A stretch of DNA of 37,792 nucleotides from Candidatus Faecivivens stercorigallinarum (GCA_018715465.1 DVLN01000151.1:1-37792), one strand, 5' to 3'; shown: positions 1 through 8,308, numbered from the stretch's first letter. A program made the numbers and translations. The notes: generated from the sequence alone by a model not told the origin.

Positions 1-137
1 TTCAGATATTTACGTTATTTCCTGAATATACTATTATTTTTTCAAATTCAGAAAAAACGGTTATAATCGACAGTTTTTGCGAGCAAATTTCCAACAAGTT
101 TATAAGGTTTGTGAATGGAAAATGACGGCAAATACGG

Positions 138-143
138 TATAAT
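138..143 (+). promoter_or_regulatory. Possible -10 box for the amino-acid ABC operon
   Basis: A perfect TATAAT lies about 150 nt upstream of the lipoprotein gene in an AT-rich stretch. No good -35 box sits 16-18 nt upstream; the 17-nt position reads ATGGAA. This is the best promoter candidate in the first 294 bases, which hold no gene, but it is weak. Confidence 0.3.
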
Positions 144-216
144 TATAACTGTTCTATTGAGGAATTTCTGATTGATTGTATATTTCTTGCATATTCAGTC
201 AGACGGACAATGATAT

Positions 217-254
217 GGCGGCGGGAAGGCTCTGAAAGGACCTTCCTGACCGCC
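217..254 (+). promoter_or_regulatory. Leader hairpin upstream of the ABC lipoprotein gene
   Basis: GGCGG and GGAAGG on the left arm pair with CCTTCC and CCGCC on the right, with small internal mismatches and an 11-nt loop. No U-tract follows, so it is not a terminator. It could stabilise the mRNA 5' end or act in regulation. It matches no riboswitch family that I recognise. Confidence 0.35.
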
Positions 255-294
255 CATTTCCATTTAAAAAAATCAAAAAGGAAGGTATCCTGTT

Positions 295-1194
295 ATGAAA
301 AAAATGCTCACCATCCTGCTGGCCGGTCTGACCGCCGCCAGCCTGCTTGCTTCCTGTGGTTCTGCCGATGGAAACTCCTCCTCTGCTTCTGACAGCAGCA
401 CATCCAGCACGGAGTCCGCTTCCGGCGAGACCAGCGAGACCAGCGAAGCAACAAACCGTCTGGAAGAGATCAAACAGAAGGGCGTCATCGTCCTGGCAAC
501 CTCTCCCGACTTTGCTCCGCAGGAGTTTGAGGACATCTCCAGCGGCGAAAAGACCTATGTCGGATGCGACATTGATCTTGCCCAATACATTGCCGATTAC
601 CTCGGGGTAGAACTGGAAATTCAGGCAATGGACTTCCAGGCCTGCCAGGCTGCCGTTTCGACCGGCAAGGCGGACTTTTCCATCTCCGGCTATGCTTGGA
701 AGGAAGACCGCGCCGAGAACTATGAGCTCACCGACTTTTTTGGCAAAGATGATGACGGACAGGTTGTCATCGTTCCTGCCGACAAGGCAAGCGATTATCA
801 GTCCCCTGAGGACTTTGCCGGCAAGGTTATCGGCTGCCAGAACGGTTCGCTGCAGCTCTCGCTGACCGAAACCCAGCTGCCCGACGCTGAGGTTCAGCTG
901 ATTGACAACCTGGGCAGTGCGGTACTGATGGTCCAGAACAACAAGATTGATGGACTCGCATGTTCTGGCAGTCAGGCTGAAATCTATGTCGAGAAGAACA
1001 GTGCCCTTGCACTGGCTGACTGGGAATTTGAATACTCCAGCGATGGCAACGTCGCGCTGATCATGAAGGGTGAGACCGAACTGGTCGAAGAGATCAACAA
1101 GGCGATCGCTGAGGTCAACGAACAGGGTCTCTACCAGCAGTGGAAGGAAGAAGCGACTGAACTGGCACTTTCACTGGGAATTGACGTCGGCTGA
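295..1194 (+). CDS. Amino-acid ABC transporter substrate-binding lipoprotein
   Basis: This is the extracellular solute-binding component of a polar amino-acid importer (SBP family 3). The 299-residue product starts with a lipoprotein signal peptide: Lys-Lys at 2-3, a hydrophobic core, and a lipobox LLASC ending at Cys21. A Ser/Thr-rich tether runs to about residue 55, followed by the two-lobed binding fold. Typical family stretches include the start of the domain (IKQKGVIVLATSPDFAPQEF) and the STGKADFSISGY region. A good SD (AAGGAAGG) precedes the ATG. Permease and ATPase genes follow, so the system is complete. The exact ligand cannot be read from sequence; glutamine, histidine, cystine or a similar polar amino acid is likely. 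Confidence 0.93.
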   Translation: MKKMLTILLAGLTAASLLASCGSADGNSSSASDSSTSSTESASGETSETSEATNRLEEIKQKGVIVLATSPDFAPQEFEDISSGEKTYVGCDIDLAQYIADYLGVELEIQAMDFQACQAAVSTGKADFSISGYAWKEDRAENYELTDFFGKDDDGQVVIVPADKASDYQSPEDFAGKVIGCQNGSLQLSLTETQLPDAEVQLIDNLGSAVLMVQNNKIDGLACSGSQAEIYVEKNSALALADWEFEYSSDGNVALIMKGETELVEEINKAIAEVNEQGLYQQWKEEATELALSLGIDVG

Positions 1195-1208
1195 TTCTGT
1201 TTAGGAAG

Positions 1209-1252
1209 GCTGCACAGTCCGAAAGGTGACTGTGCGGCTGTATTCATTTTTT
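1209..1252 (+). terminator. Leaky terminator or processing hairpin between lipoprotein and permease genes
   Basis: An 11-bp stem (1209-1219 with 1228-1238, one G-U pair) and an 8-nt loop are followed after a short gap by six Ts (1247-1252). Binding proteins are usually made in excess over their permeases, and a partial terminator or mRNA-protecting stem here would produce that ratio. Confidence 0.6.
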
Positions 1253-1280
1253 ATCATCTATCGGAAGGGAGCCTTGCCAC

Positions 1281-1970
1281 TTGACCGTCATTGAAAACAT
1301 GATTAAGATTTTGCAGCGGTACCCGAACCTGTTCCTGATCGGCACAGGGTATACCCTGCTGCTGAGCGCGATCACCGTAATCTGCGCATCGGTTCTGGGT
1401 GCATTGCTGGCGTTGATGCGCCGCAGCCGGCTGCATATCGGGAAATTTTACCCGCTGCATCTGCTTGCAACCATTTACATCGAAATCGTCCGCGGCACGC
1501 CTATGCTGTTGCAGCTGTATTTCTTCTATTTCCTGCTGCCCGCCCTGCTTCCGTTTTTGGAAATGAGCGACTTTACCAGCATTACTGTCGCTTGTATCGT
1601 CAACTCGTCCGCCTATGTTGCCGAGATCATCCGTGCCGGTATCGACGCGGTCGACAAAGGCCAGACTGAGGCAGCCCGTTCGCTGGGCCTCAACAGCCGC
1701 CAGACAATGATCCGGGTCGTCCTGCCGCAGGCAATCAAAAACATCCTGCCGGCACTGTGCAACGAATTTGTCATGGTTATCAAGGAAACCTCGCTGGCAT
1801 CCACCTTCTTTGTCGGCGAACTGATGACCCAGTACAAGACCATTTCGGGCGCACTTTATCTGCCGATCGAGCCGCTGATCATCGTCGGCTGCATCTATTT
1901 CATCCTGACCTTTACACTGTCCAAGTGCATTGCTGTCTTTGAAAGGAGGCTGAAGGCAAGTGAACGCTAA
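1281..1970 (+). CDS. Amino-acid ABC transporter permease (HisM/GlnP type)
   Basis: This is the membrane component of the importer, of the His/Glu/Gln/Arg/opine permease type. It has 229 residues, about the usual family length of 215-230, with several hydrophobic helices from residue 18 onward. The cytoplasmic EAA loop that docks with the ATPase is clear (GQTEAARSLGLNSRQTMIRV). I chose the TTG start at 1281 because GGAAGGGA lies 10 nt upstream; an ATG seven codons in (1299) is the alternative but is badly spaced. The 3' end overlaps the ATPase gene by 11 nt, which suggests translational coupling. Confidence 0.93.
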   Translation: MTVIENMIKILQRYPNLFLIGTGYTLLLSAITVICASVLGALLALMRRSRLHIGKFYPLHLLATIYIEIVRGTPMLLQLYFFYFLLPALLPFLEMSDFTSITVACIVNSSAYVAEIIRAGIDAVDKGQTEAARSLGLNSRQTMIRVVLPQAIKNILPALCNEFVMVIKETSLASTFFVGELMTQYKTISGALYLPIEPLIIVGCIYFILTFTLSKCIAVFERRLKASER

Positions 1971-2700
1971 TACCTTGATTCAGGTTGAAAACCTCTGCAA
2001 GAATTTCGGCCATCTGGAAGTCCTCAAAGGCATCACCGACCATATCGACAAAGGTGAGGTCGTCTCGATTATCGGCCCTTCCGGCGGCGGCAAATCCACC
2101 TTTCTGCGCTGCCTGAACCTGCTGGAAGTTCCGACCTCCGGCAAGATCTATTTTGAAGGGGTCGATATCACCGACAAAAAGGTCAACATTGACCTCCACC
2201 GTCAGAAGATGGGGATGGTTTTCCAGCACTTCAATGTCTTCCCGCATATGACGGTCGGCGAGAACATCACCCTGGCCCCCACCCTGCTGGGCAAGAAAAA
2301 TAAGGCCGAGGCTGCCGAACAGGCAAAGGAACTGCTCAACCGTGTCGGCCTGCTGGATAAGATCAACGATTATCCCTCCCGTTTGTCGGGCGGCCAGAAA
2401 CAGCGTCTGGCGATCGTCCGCGCACTGGCGATGGAGCCCGACGTCATGCTGTTTGACGAGCCGACCTCGGCGCTTGACCCCGAGATGGTCGGCGAGGTTT
2501 TGCAGGTCATCAAGGACCTGGTCAAGAGCGGCATGACCACCGTCGTCGTCACCCACGAGATGGGCTTTGCAAGAGAGGTCTCTGACCGTGTCTTCTTTAT
2601 GGACGGCGGCATTATCGCCGAACAGGGCACCCCCTCTGAGCTCTTCGGCCATCCGCAGAACCCCAGAACACAGGAATTTCTGGGCAAGGTCCTCTACTGA
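1960..2700 (+). CDS. Amino-acid ABC transporter ATP-binding protein (GlnQ/HisP type)
   Basis: This is the cytoplasmic ATPase that powers the importer. The 246 residues contain all ABC motifs: Walker A GPSGGGKST (39-47), Q-loop Gln89, signature LSGGQKQR (142-149), Walker B VMLFDE (162-167), a D-loop (SALDP) and switch His199. Length and motifs match polar amino-acid uptake ATPases. It starts at a GTG inside the permease gene with AAAGGAGG about 10 nt upstream. A strong terminator follows directly and ends the operon. Confidence 0.95.
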   Translation: MNANTLIQVENLCKNFGHLEVLKGITDHIDKGEVVSIIGPSGGGKSTFLRCLNLLEVPTSGKIYFEGVDITDKKVNIDLHRQKMGMVFQHFNVFPHMTVGENITLAPTLLGKKNKAEAAEQAKELLNRVGLLDKINDYPSRLSGGQKQRLAIVRALAMEPDVMLFDEPTSALDPEMVGEVLQVIKDLVKSGMTTVVVTHEMGFAREVSDRVFFMDGGIIAEQGTPSELFGHPQNPRTQEFLGKVLY

Positions 2701-2706
2701 GTGATT

Positions 2707-2745
2707 CAGGAACCGTTCCCTGCCGGGGAATGGTTCCTGTTTTTA
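2707..2745 (+). terminator. Rho-independent terminator of the ABC operon
   Basis: A 14-bp stem (CAGGAACCGTTCCC with its near-perfect complement, one G-U pair), a 4-nt loop and a T-run directly after the stem. It lies 6 nt after the ATPase stop codon. Confidence 0.92.
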
Positions 2746-2773
2746 TAGCAGGCGTTTTCCACCAGAATTACTC

Positions 2774-2802
2774 TTTACAGCGGCGGAAAAGGCGAATATA
2801 AT
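2774..2802 (+). promoter_or_regulatory. Sigma-A promoter of the M20 amidohydrolase gene
   Basis: TTTACA (2774-2779), a 17-nt spacer and TATAAT (2797-2802). Transcription should start near 2809, giving a leader of about 30 nt with SD AAAGGAAG. Confidence 0.78.
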
Positions 2803-2837
2803 AAGATTATGATGCCAACAGAAAGGAAGATCAAACC

Positions 2838-4304
2838 ATGGCTGACAAACAAAAATACCTAAACTGGCTGGATGAACACGCCGGACTTTTTGCAGATGTT
2901 TCCGACAGCATCTGGGAATATGCCGAGCTGTCGCTGATGGAGGAAAAATCCTGTGCACTGTACGTCAAGCTGCTGCGGGAAGAAGGTTTCACCGTTGAAA
3001 CTCCTGTCGCCAACATTCAGACCGGCTTCAAAGCAACCTACGGCTCCGGCCGCCCGGTCATCGGAATTCTCGCTGAATATGACGCGCTGACCGGCCTGTC
3101 CCAGGTTGCAGGCTCAACCACCCGTCAGGAACTGGTCAAAAACGGCACCGGCCACGGTTGCGGCCATCATATGCTGGGCGCAGGCGCAATGGCGGCGGCC
3201 TATGCGGTTAAGAAATATCTTGAGGATGCCGGTCCCGGTCATGGCACGGTCATCTTCTTCGGCTGTCCGGGTGAAGAGGGCGGCGCAGCCAAAGCGTTTT
3301 ATGCCCGCGACCACGTTTTTGACGGGCTGGACATTGCGCTGACCTGGCACCCGGGCGACATCAACGCCGTCCGCACCGGTTCCTGCAACTCCTGTATCCA
3401 GACCGAGTACCGCTTTACCGGCATTGCCTCCCATGCGGCAGGCGCACCTGACAAGGGCCGTTCGGCGCTGGACGCAGTTGAGCTGATGAACATTGGCGTG
3501 CAGTTTTTGCGGGAACATATGCCCGACCACGACCGCATCCACTATGCGATCACCGACGCGGGCGGCAACTCCCCCAACGTCGTCCAGCCGCGTGCACGGG
3601 TGCTGTACATGGTCCGTTCCGAGCTGGCAAAGAATGTCCGCAAATTGCAGGCGCGGGTAGATAAAATCGCCGAAGCTGCCGCAATGATGACCGAGACCAG
3701 GATGGAAAAGCGGTTCATCGACGGCTGCGGCAACACCGTTCCCAACGAAGTATTGGAAAAGCTGATGTACAAAAACTTTGAAGAAGTCGGTGTTCCGCAT
3801 TATACTGATGACGAACTGGCCTATGCACAGGCAATTGTCGACGGGTATGAACTTCCTGCCGATGGGCTGCCGGGACGGGGCGAATTCTATGAGTCCGCCG
3901 AGTGCCAGAAGATCATTGCAAAGCTGTCGGACAACGGCAAAAAGCCGCTCAACGATTTCCTGATGCCGTTTGTTCATTCCAATCAGGTCAGCTGCGGCTC
4001 GACTGACGTCGGCGACGTTTCCTGGCTGGTGCCGACCGTCCAGTGTTCGGCTGTCGGATTTGTTTCGGGCGCGCCCGGGCACAGCTGGCAAAATGTTTCC
4101 TGCGGCCACACCTCGATTGCACACAAGGGCCTGCTGACCGCCGGCAAGGTTATCGCCGCAACCGCGATCGACCTTTATGAGAGCCCCGAAACAGTCAAAG
4201 CCGCCAAGGAAGAGTTTGACAGCATTGTCGTTCCGGCTGGCGGATATTGCTGTCTGGTGCCGGAGGATGCCGTTCCGACCAAGATCGACGACCCCTGGGA
4301 TTGA
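2838..4304 (+). CDS. M20 family metallo-amidohydrolase (AbgB-like)
   Basis: This is a zinc-dependent hydrolase of the M20 peptidase/aminoacylase family, closest in layout to AbgB, which cleaves p-aminobenzoyl-glutamate; related proteins cleave N-acyl amino acids or dipeptides. It has 488 residues. Metal-site motifs are visible: HGCGHH (106-111), PGEEGG with Glu146/Glu147, and TWHPGD. A dimerisation domain interrupts the catalytic one, with SHAAGAPDKGRSALDAV at its start, as in the family. There is no signal peptide, so it acts in the cytosol. It has its own promoter and follows an amino-acid importer, so a role in breaking down imported amide-linked amino acids is plausible but inferred. The substrate is unknown. 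Confidence 0.88.
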   Translation: MADKQKYLNWLDEHAGLFADVSDSIWEYAELSLMEEKSCALYVKLLREEGFTVETPVANIQTGFKATYGSGRPVIGILAEYDALTGLSQVAGSTTRQELVKNGTGHGCGHHMLGAGAMAAAYAVKKYLEDAGPGHGTVIFFGCPGEEGGAAKAFYARDHVFDGLDIALTWHPGDINAVRTGSCNSCIQTEYRFTGIASHAAGAPDKGRSALDAVELMNIGVQFLREHMPDHDRIHYAITDAGGNSPNVVQPRARVLYMVRSELAKNVRKLQARVDKIAEAAAMMTETRMEKRFIDGCGNTVPNEVLEKLMYKNFEEVGVPHYTDDELAYAQAIVDGYELPADGLPGRGEFYESAECQKIIAKLSDNGKKPLNDFLMPFVHSNQVSCGSTDVGDVSWLVPTVQCSAVGFVSGAPGHSWQNVSCGHTSIAHKGLLTAGKVIAATAIDLYESPETVKAAKEEFDSIVVPAGGYCCLVPEDAVPTKIDDPWD

Positions 4305-4329
4305 CAAAAGCAGTAAAACGCGGTATAAT
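4301..4329 (+). promoter_or_regulatory. Consensus sigma-A promoter of the corC-like gene
   Basis: TTGACA (4301-4306), a 17-nt spacer and TATAAT (4324-4329) match the consensus at every hexamer position. The -35 box overlaps the TGA stop codon of the upstream amidohydrolase gene. Transcription should start near 4336-4337, giving a leader of nearly 100 nt. Confidence 0.88.
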
Positions 4330-4341
4330 GCCAGTAACTTT

Positions 4342-4411
4342 GGGCACCGCCAGGATAACTGACGGTAAATTCTGAGGCGCCGGACAGCAGACCCGCTGTC
4401 CCGGTGCACCC
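4342..4411 (+). promoter_or_regulatory. Structured 5' leader of the corC-like gene (three-way junction)
   Basis: The leader can fold as a three-way junction. The closing stem is GGGCACC (4342-4348) with GGTG..CCC (4403-4411, two bases bulged). Hairpin 1 spans 4349-4378 (GCC, AGGAT / ATTCT, GGC) with loop AACTGACGGTAA. Hairpin 2 is GGACAGC (4382-4388) with GCTGTCC (4395-4401) and a 6-nt loop. It ends 8 nt before the SD (GGAGGT) and has no U-tract, so any control would be translational. CorC/HlyC-family genes are sometimes under metal-sensing RNAs, but this does not match the manganese or Mg2+ riboswitch motifs I know. I infer it from hand-drawn pairing only. Confidence 0.5.
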
Positions 4412-4432
4412 ACAATATTGGAGGTAATTTTT

Positions 4433-5845
4433 TTGGACGACGGGCGAACGTGGCTCATTCTCATTCTGGTGATTTCGACGCTGCTGAGCTGCTATATATC
4501 GGCAGTTTTATCGGCGATCACCCACCTTTCGGATGTTACGCTGCATGACAAGGCGGAAGACGGCGATGCAAAGGCTGTCCTGCTCGACCGGCTGATGCAC
4601 GGCAGCTTCCTGGACAGTGTACGGACCCTCAGCTCCTTTTTTGGCTGCGTCACGACCCTGGTTTCGGGCTGGCTGCTGTATGGTGTCTTTTACCGGCTGT
4701 TTGAACAGCTGTGGGAAGGGATCGGTGTCGGACTGCTGCGTGGGGCAACCTGGCTGGCAGCAGTGCTGGTTATCTCTTTCTGTTTTATTATTGTGGTCCG
4801 CAAGATTCCGGGGCGGCTGGGCAAAAAATACGCCGACCGCTTTGCATTTTCCAGTGTGTCAACCATGTACTGGCTTGTACGGGTGTTTTTCCCGCTGTGC
4901 GGAATCATCCGGCTGGTTTCCCGCTGGATTGGCAGACTGTTTGGCATTGGCCGCGAGGCGGAAAACGAACAGGAAACCGTCACCGAAGAGGATATCCGGC
5001 TGATGGTGGATACCGGCGGCGAGATGGGCACGATTGAAAAGAGCCAGCAGGAGATGATCGAAAACATCTTCGAGTTTGACGACAACACGGCCGGGGATGT
5101 GATGACCCACCGTACAGACGTCGTCGCGGTCGAAGAAACAGCAACTGTTGCCGATGTCGCGTCGCTGGCGGTGGAAACCGGATTCTCCCGGCTGCCTGTC
5201 TACAAAAAGAATCTGGACAACATTACCGGCGTCATCTATGTCAAGGACCTGCTCAAACTGATCGCGGATAAATCCGCCATCGGCGAAGACCTGTCGGCAA
5301 TGCCCATCACCGGTTATATCCGCCCGGTCATCTATGTACCGGAATCTGCTGGCTGCCGTGCACTGTTTGCACGTTTCAAGGCGACCAAGACCCATATCGC
5401 GGTCGTAGTCGACGAATACGGCGGAACGGCCGGTCTGGTATGTATGGAGGACATTCTGGAATCCATCGTCGGCGATATTGAGGACGAGTACGACGAGCAG
5501 GAAGAGGAAGTCAGCCGTCTGAAGGAAAACGAGTTCATGTTTGACGGAACCATCGACTTAAAAGACGCAGGCGAACTGCTGGAGATCGAATTCCCGGAGG
5601 ACGAGGACTACGACACGCTGGCCGGCTTTATCACCCATATGTTAGGATACATCCCGGATGAAGGCACGACGCCTTACATTGACTTCTCTGGCTGGCGGTT
5701 CACAGTCGTCATCGTCGATGACCGCCGGATCGAAAAGGTACGGGCGGCACATACCCCCTTTACCCCAGTTGCAGAAGAGTCCGCTTCGGAACCGGAAAAA
5801 GACCCCGAAACCAAGGACGAAAAGACGGACGAAAAAACGGCTTGA
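4433..5845 (+). CDS. CorC/HlyC-family membrane protein with CBS domains
   Basis: This is an integral membrane protein of the hemolysin C/CorC/CNNM class, linked in other organisms to Mg2+ or Co2+ efflux and metal resistance. The 470 residues hold an N-terminal membrane region with about four hydrophobic segments (to about 165), a conserved linker (GEMGTIEKSQQEMIENIFEF), a CBS pair beginning at DVMTHRTDV, and a C-terminal CorC_HlyC domain. A charged Glu/Lys tail follows. I chose the TTG at 4433 because GGAGGT sits 7 nt upstream; an in-frame TTG at 4418 lies before that SD. It has its own consensus promoter and folded leader. The transported ion is not readable. Confidence 0.88.
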   Translation: MDDGRTWLILILVISTLLSCYISAVLSAITHLSDVTLHDKAEDGDAKAVLLDRLMHGSFLDSVRTLSSFFGCVTTLVSGWLLYGVFYRLFEQLWEGIGVGLLRGATWLAAVLVISFCFIIVVRKIPGRLGKKYADRFAFSSVSTMYWLVRVFFPLCGIIRLVSRWIGRLFGIGREAENEQETVTEEDIRLMVDTGGEMGTIEKSQQEMIENIFEFDDNTAGDVMTHRTDVVAVEETATVADVASLAVETGFSRLPVYKKNLDNITGVIYVKDLLKLIADKSAIGEDLSAMPITGYIRPVIYVPESAGCRALFARFKATKTHIAVVVDEYGGTAGLVCMEDILESIVGDIEDEYDEQEEEVSRLKENEFMFDGTIDLKDAGELLEIEFPEDEDYDTLAGFITHMLGYIPDEGTTPYIDFSGWRFTVVIVDDRRIEKVRAAHTPFTPVAEESASEPEKDPETKDEKTDEKTA

Positions 5846-5854
5846 CCGTATAAT

Positions 5855-5902
5855 AAACCCTGTGGAAACCCCGGAACAGAACCGGAATTTTCCACAGGGT
5901 TT
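5855..5902. terminator. Bidirectional terminator between corC-like gene and mnmA
   Basis: A stem of about 13-14 bp (AAACCCTGTGGAAA with its complement) and a 19-nt loop are followed by TTTTT on the plus strand. The complementary strand also ends in a T-rich run. It serves the convergent corC-like and mnmA transcripts. Confidence 0.87.
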
Positions 5903-5926
5903 TTCTGTTACATAGTTAAAGCCCGG

Positions 5927-6973
5927 TCAGTCGATAAATCCGCCGCCCAGCACGACATCCCCATCATAAAAGGCTGCTGTCTGCCCGGCAGCGGGGGCCC
6001 GCTCAGGGGCATCAAAGACGACCGACACTCTTCCCTCCCCGATCATGCGGACGGTACAGGGAGCTGCTGCCGCACGGGAACGAACCTTTACGCTGCACCG
6101 CATTTCGCCGGTGCGCGCAGCGTCAAACGCGCCGGGAAAGGTTTCGGAGAGATCAGAAACAGTGATCTGGCTTTCATACTCATCTCCGCCCCAGGCAAGG
6201 TAAATTCTGTTTTCTGCCGGGTCAATCCTGCGGATAAAGACGGGTTTACCAAGTGCAATCCCCAGTTTTTTCCGCTGACCGACGGTGTAGTGGATAATCC
6301 CGCGGTGATGACCGCAGACGCTGCCGTCCGGGGCGATATATTCTCCTTCCGGGAAAGTCTGCCCCAGCCGCCGCTCGATATATCCGGCATAATCGCCATC
6401 CGGGATAAAGCAGATCTCCTGGCTGTCCGGCTTGTCGTGACAGGAAAGCCCGGCCTTTTCGGCAATCCGGCGGACCTCATCCTTCGGCAGACGGGCAAGC
6501 GGGAAATGGAGCCTTCCCAGCTCTTTCTGGGTCAGGCGGCAGAGCATATAGGACTGATCCCGCGCCTTATTTTCTCCCGCCGTCAGCAGCACCCGGTCCC
6601 CATCTCGGCGAAGACCGGCATAGTGACCGGTCGCAACCATCGGAAAACCGTAAGCGTCCGCCGCTGCCATCAATCCTTTGAACTTGACCAGCGGATTGCA
6701 TACGACACAAGGGTTTGGGGTTCTCCCCGCGGCATAGGAGCGGGCAAAATACCCGGCGACCTCCCGGTCGAAATCCTCCTCCATATGCCAGACATGCAGC
6801 GGAATTCCAATCTGATCAGCAGAGACCTGCGCATCAGCAACTGCGCCGTCATGGGCGTCGCTCATCCGCAGGACAACCCCGGCGACCTCATATCCCTGGT
6901 CCCGCAGCATTGCGGCACAGGCCGAGCTATCAACACCACCCGAAAGCGCAACCAGAATCTTGTTTTTATCCAT
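5927..6973 (-). CDS. mnmA: tRNA 2-thiouridylase MnmA
   Basis: MnmA puts sulfur on U34 of the wobble position in tRNA-Lys, -Glu and -Gln, using ATP and a persulfide from a cysteine desulfurase. The 348 residues show the PP-loop SGGVDSS (11-17), the first catalytic cysteine in TPNPCVVCN (Cys89), the tRNA/adenylate segment ARDQSYMLCRL, and the second catalytic cysteine in DSQEICFIPDG (Cys188), followed by C-terminal beta-domains. I start it at the ATG at 6973 because AAAGGGG lies 6 nt upstream; an upstream in-frame ATG has no SD. It lies 17 nt after rnhA and is likely cotranscribed with it. The desulfurase partner is not in this window. Confidence 0.95.
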   Translation of the reverse strand: MDKNKILVALSGGVDSSACAAMLRDQGYEVAGVVLRMSDAHDGAVADAQVSADQIGIPLHVWHMEEDFDREVAGYFARSYAAGRTPNPCVVCNPLVKFKGLMAAADAYGFPMVATGHYAGLRRDGDRVLLTAGENKARDQSYMLCRLTQKELGRLHFPLARLPKDEVRRIAEKAGLSCHDKPDSQEICFIPDGDYAGYIERRLGQTFPEGEYIAPDGSVCGHHRGIIHYTVGQRKKLGIALGKPVFIRRIDPAENRIYLAWGGDEYESQITVSDLSETFPGAFDAARTGEMRCSVKVRSRAAAAPCTVRMIGEGRVSVVFDAPERAPAAGQTAAFYDGDVVLGGGFID

Positions 6974-6990
6974 AGCCTGCCCCTTTCCAG

Positions 6991-7446
6991 TCATCGGTTC
7001 CCGGAGAACTTTTTGGACTCGGCGACCGCCATCTGGTCACAGCGTTCATTCTGCGGGTGACCGGCATGACCCTTGACCCACTGGTAGTGCATCTCATGGC
7101 GGTCGATCTCACACAGCAGCTGTTCCCACAGATCAGGATTGAGCGCCTTGTCCTTATTGTTGCGCATCCAGCCGTTGGCCCGCCATTTGCGCGCCCAGCC
7201 CTTAGTGATCGCGTCGATCACATATTTGGAGTCGCTGATCAGTGTCACATCACAGCGGTATTTGAGGGCCGCCAGCCCGTTGATCACCCCCAACAGTTCC
7301 ATGCGGTTGTTGGTGGTATTGGCCTCGCCGCCGGACAGCTCCTTTTTATATCCGTCACATTCCAGAATCGCACCCCAGCCGCCTGGGCCGGGATTGCCGG
7401 AACAGGCGCCGTCGGTATACAGCTTTACTTTGCGCAGGGTTTCCAA
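6991..7446 (-). CDS. rnhA: Ribonuclease HI
   Basis: This cytosolic nuclease cuts the RNA strand of RNA-DNA hybrids, for example at Okazaki primers and R-loops. At 151 residues it is the normal length for RNase HI. The four carboxylates of the two-metal site are visible as Asp12 (YTDGACSGNPG), Glu50 (NNRMEL), Asp72 (SDSKYV) and Asp137 (NERCDQMA), with the catalytic-loop His127 (VKGHAGH). The basic handle region (KGWARKWRANGW) is present. It starts at TTG, nine nt after GGAAAGGAAGG. It sits between the EcsC-like gene and mnmA with short gaps. Confidence 0.96.
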   Translation of the reverse strand: METLRKVKLYTDGACSGNPGPGGWGAILECDGYKKELSGGEANTTNNRMELLGVINGLAALKYRCDVTLISDSKYVIDAITKGWARKWRANGWMRNNKDKALNPDLWEQLLCEIDRHEMHYQWVKGHAGHPQNERCDQMAVAESKKFSGNR

Positions 7447-7480
7447 ACCTACAATCCTTCCTTTCCAGTGTTTCCTGATT

Positions 7481-8308
7481 TCAGCGATTTATGCCGGCGA
7501 TTCCCCAGCCGGTATCCGCCCCGGCCGCCCGGAGCTTGGCCGACAGATACCGCTGCTTATAGACGCAGCGGGACAGAGTATTCAGCCGCACGACTGCCGC
7601 CGTATTGAAAAACATTCCCGAGATTCCAAACACCAGAATCCCCTGGACAAACTTCTGCAAACTCATGCTGTCGGCCATCCGCTGTGCAGCCAGCTGAATT
7701 CGGGGCTCCCGGTCGATATCAGGCGGGCTTCCCTCTCCCAGACGGCGGAGCACCGCCATCAGCTGCCGCTGTTCACTGCCCGCGTCCTGACTGCGTGCAA
7801 ACACCGCCGACAGGATCATCAGCGCCAGCTCCTGCTCCCACGGGTGGGAGATATTAACACCGTAGACTGCCCCAGTCTCCAGCACACTGCGCAGCATCAA
7901 TGCCGCCAGCACTGCCGCTTCCGGGCTTCCGATTCCGAGCGTCCCAAGCCCGCCGCCTTCCAGCGCCGCGAGCGACAGCTCTCCCCGCTGCACCCTGGCA
8001 GCCTCCCGGTCGAGGGCCTCCAGCGCCCGGTAGCCGCTGTCCTGGTCGACCAGCCGGTCCAACCGGTGGTAGGTCTGTTCCAGCTCTTGAGCGTCAATCA
8101 TCCGTTCGATGAGCCGGCGTGACGGGTCCAGCAGCACCCGCAAACTCTCAGTAAATGCCCCACACAGCAGCTTCCGGTGGGCATCCGGCAGCGCATCCGT
8201 CATCCGTTTCACCGAGCGGATTTCCGACCGGTCCTGACGGACCTGGAAAAAACGGATCATTTGGGCATGGGTCAGGTGCAGTTCCTTCTGAATATTGTTT
8301 GAAGTCAT
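7481..8308 (-). CDS. EcsC-like family protein of unknown function
   Basis: The 275-residue product resembles the EcsC family, named after the third gene of the Bacillus ecs locus and biochemically uncharacterised. The supporting signal is the central part (about residues 115-170): a Gly-rich stretch (LEGGGLGTLGIGSPEAAV), an Ala/Leu helix, an aromatic-Gly turn (AVYGVNISHPWEQELAL) and a further helix (MILSAVFA). A second hydrophobic segment (FVQGILVFGISGMFF) lies near residue 225. The N-terminal 60 residues are charged and helical. The SD is GGAAGGAGG. It is 34 nt upstream of rnhA, so they are probably cotranscribed; no clear promoter of its own is visible. The family call is by pattern and moderate. 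Confidence 0.6.
   Translation of the reverse strand: MTSNNIQKELHLTHAQMIRFFQVRQDRSEIRSVKRMTDALPDAHRKLLCGAFTESLRVLLDPSRRLIERMIDAQELEQTYHRLDRLVDQDSGYRALEALDREAARVQRGELSLAALEGGGLGTLGIGSPEAAVLAALMLRSVLETGAVYGVNISHPWEQELALMILSAVFARSQDAGSEQRQLMAVLRRLGEGSPPDIDREPRIQLAAQRMADSMSLQKFVQGILVFGISGMFFNTAAVVRLNTLSRCVYKQRYLSAKLRAAGADTGWGIAGINR

Noticed and set aside
3114..4415. A 433-codon minus-strand frame opposite the M20 amidohydrolase
   Set aside because: Antisense shadow; the plus-strand frame has catalytic motifs, a promoter and an SD.
4330..4432. yybP-ykoY (manganese) riboswitch before the corC-like gene
   Set aside because: A vague resemblance in places (AGTA near the start, AGACCC near the end), but AGTA lies upstream of or at the predicted start and the conserved GGGGAGUAG core and pairing are absent.
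5842..5854. TTGACC plus TATAAT after the corC-like gene as a promoter
   Set aside because: The two boxes are only one base apart and lie at the stop codon and terminator; no gene follows on that strand.
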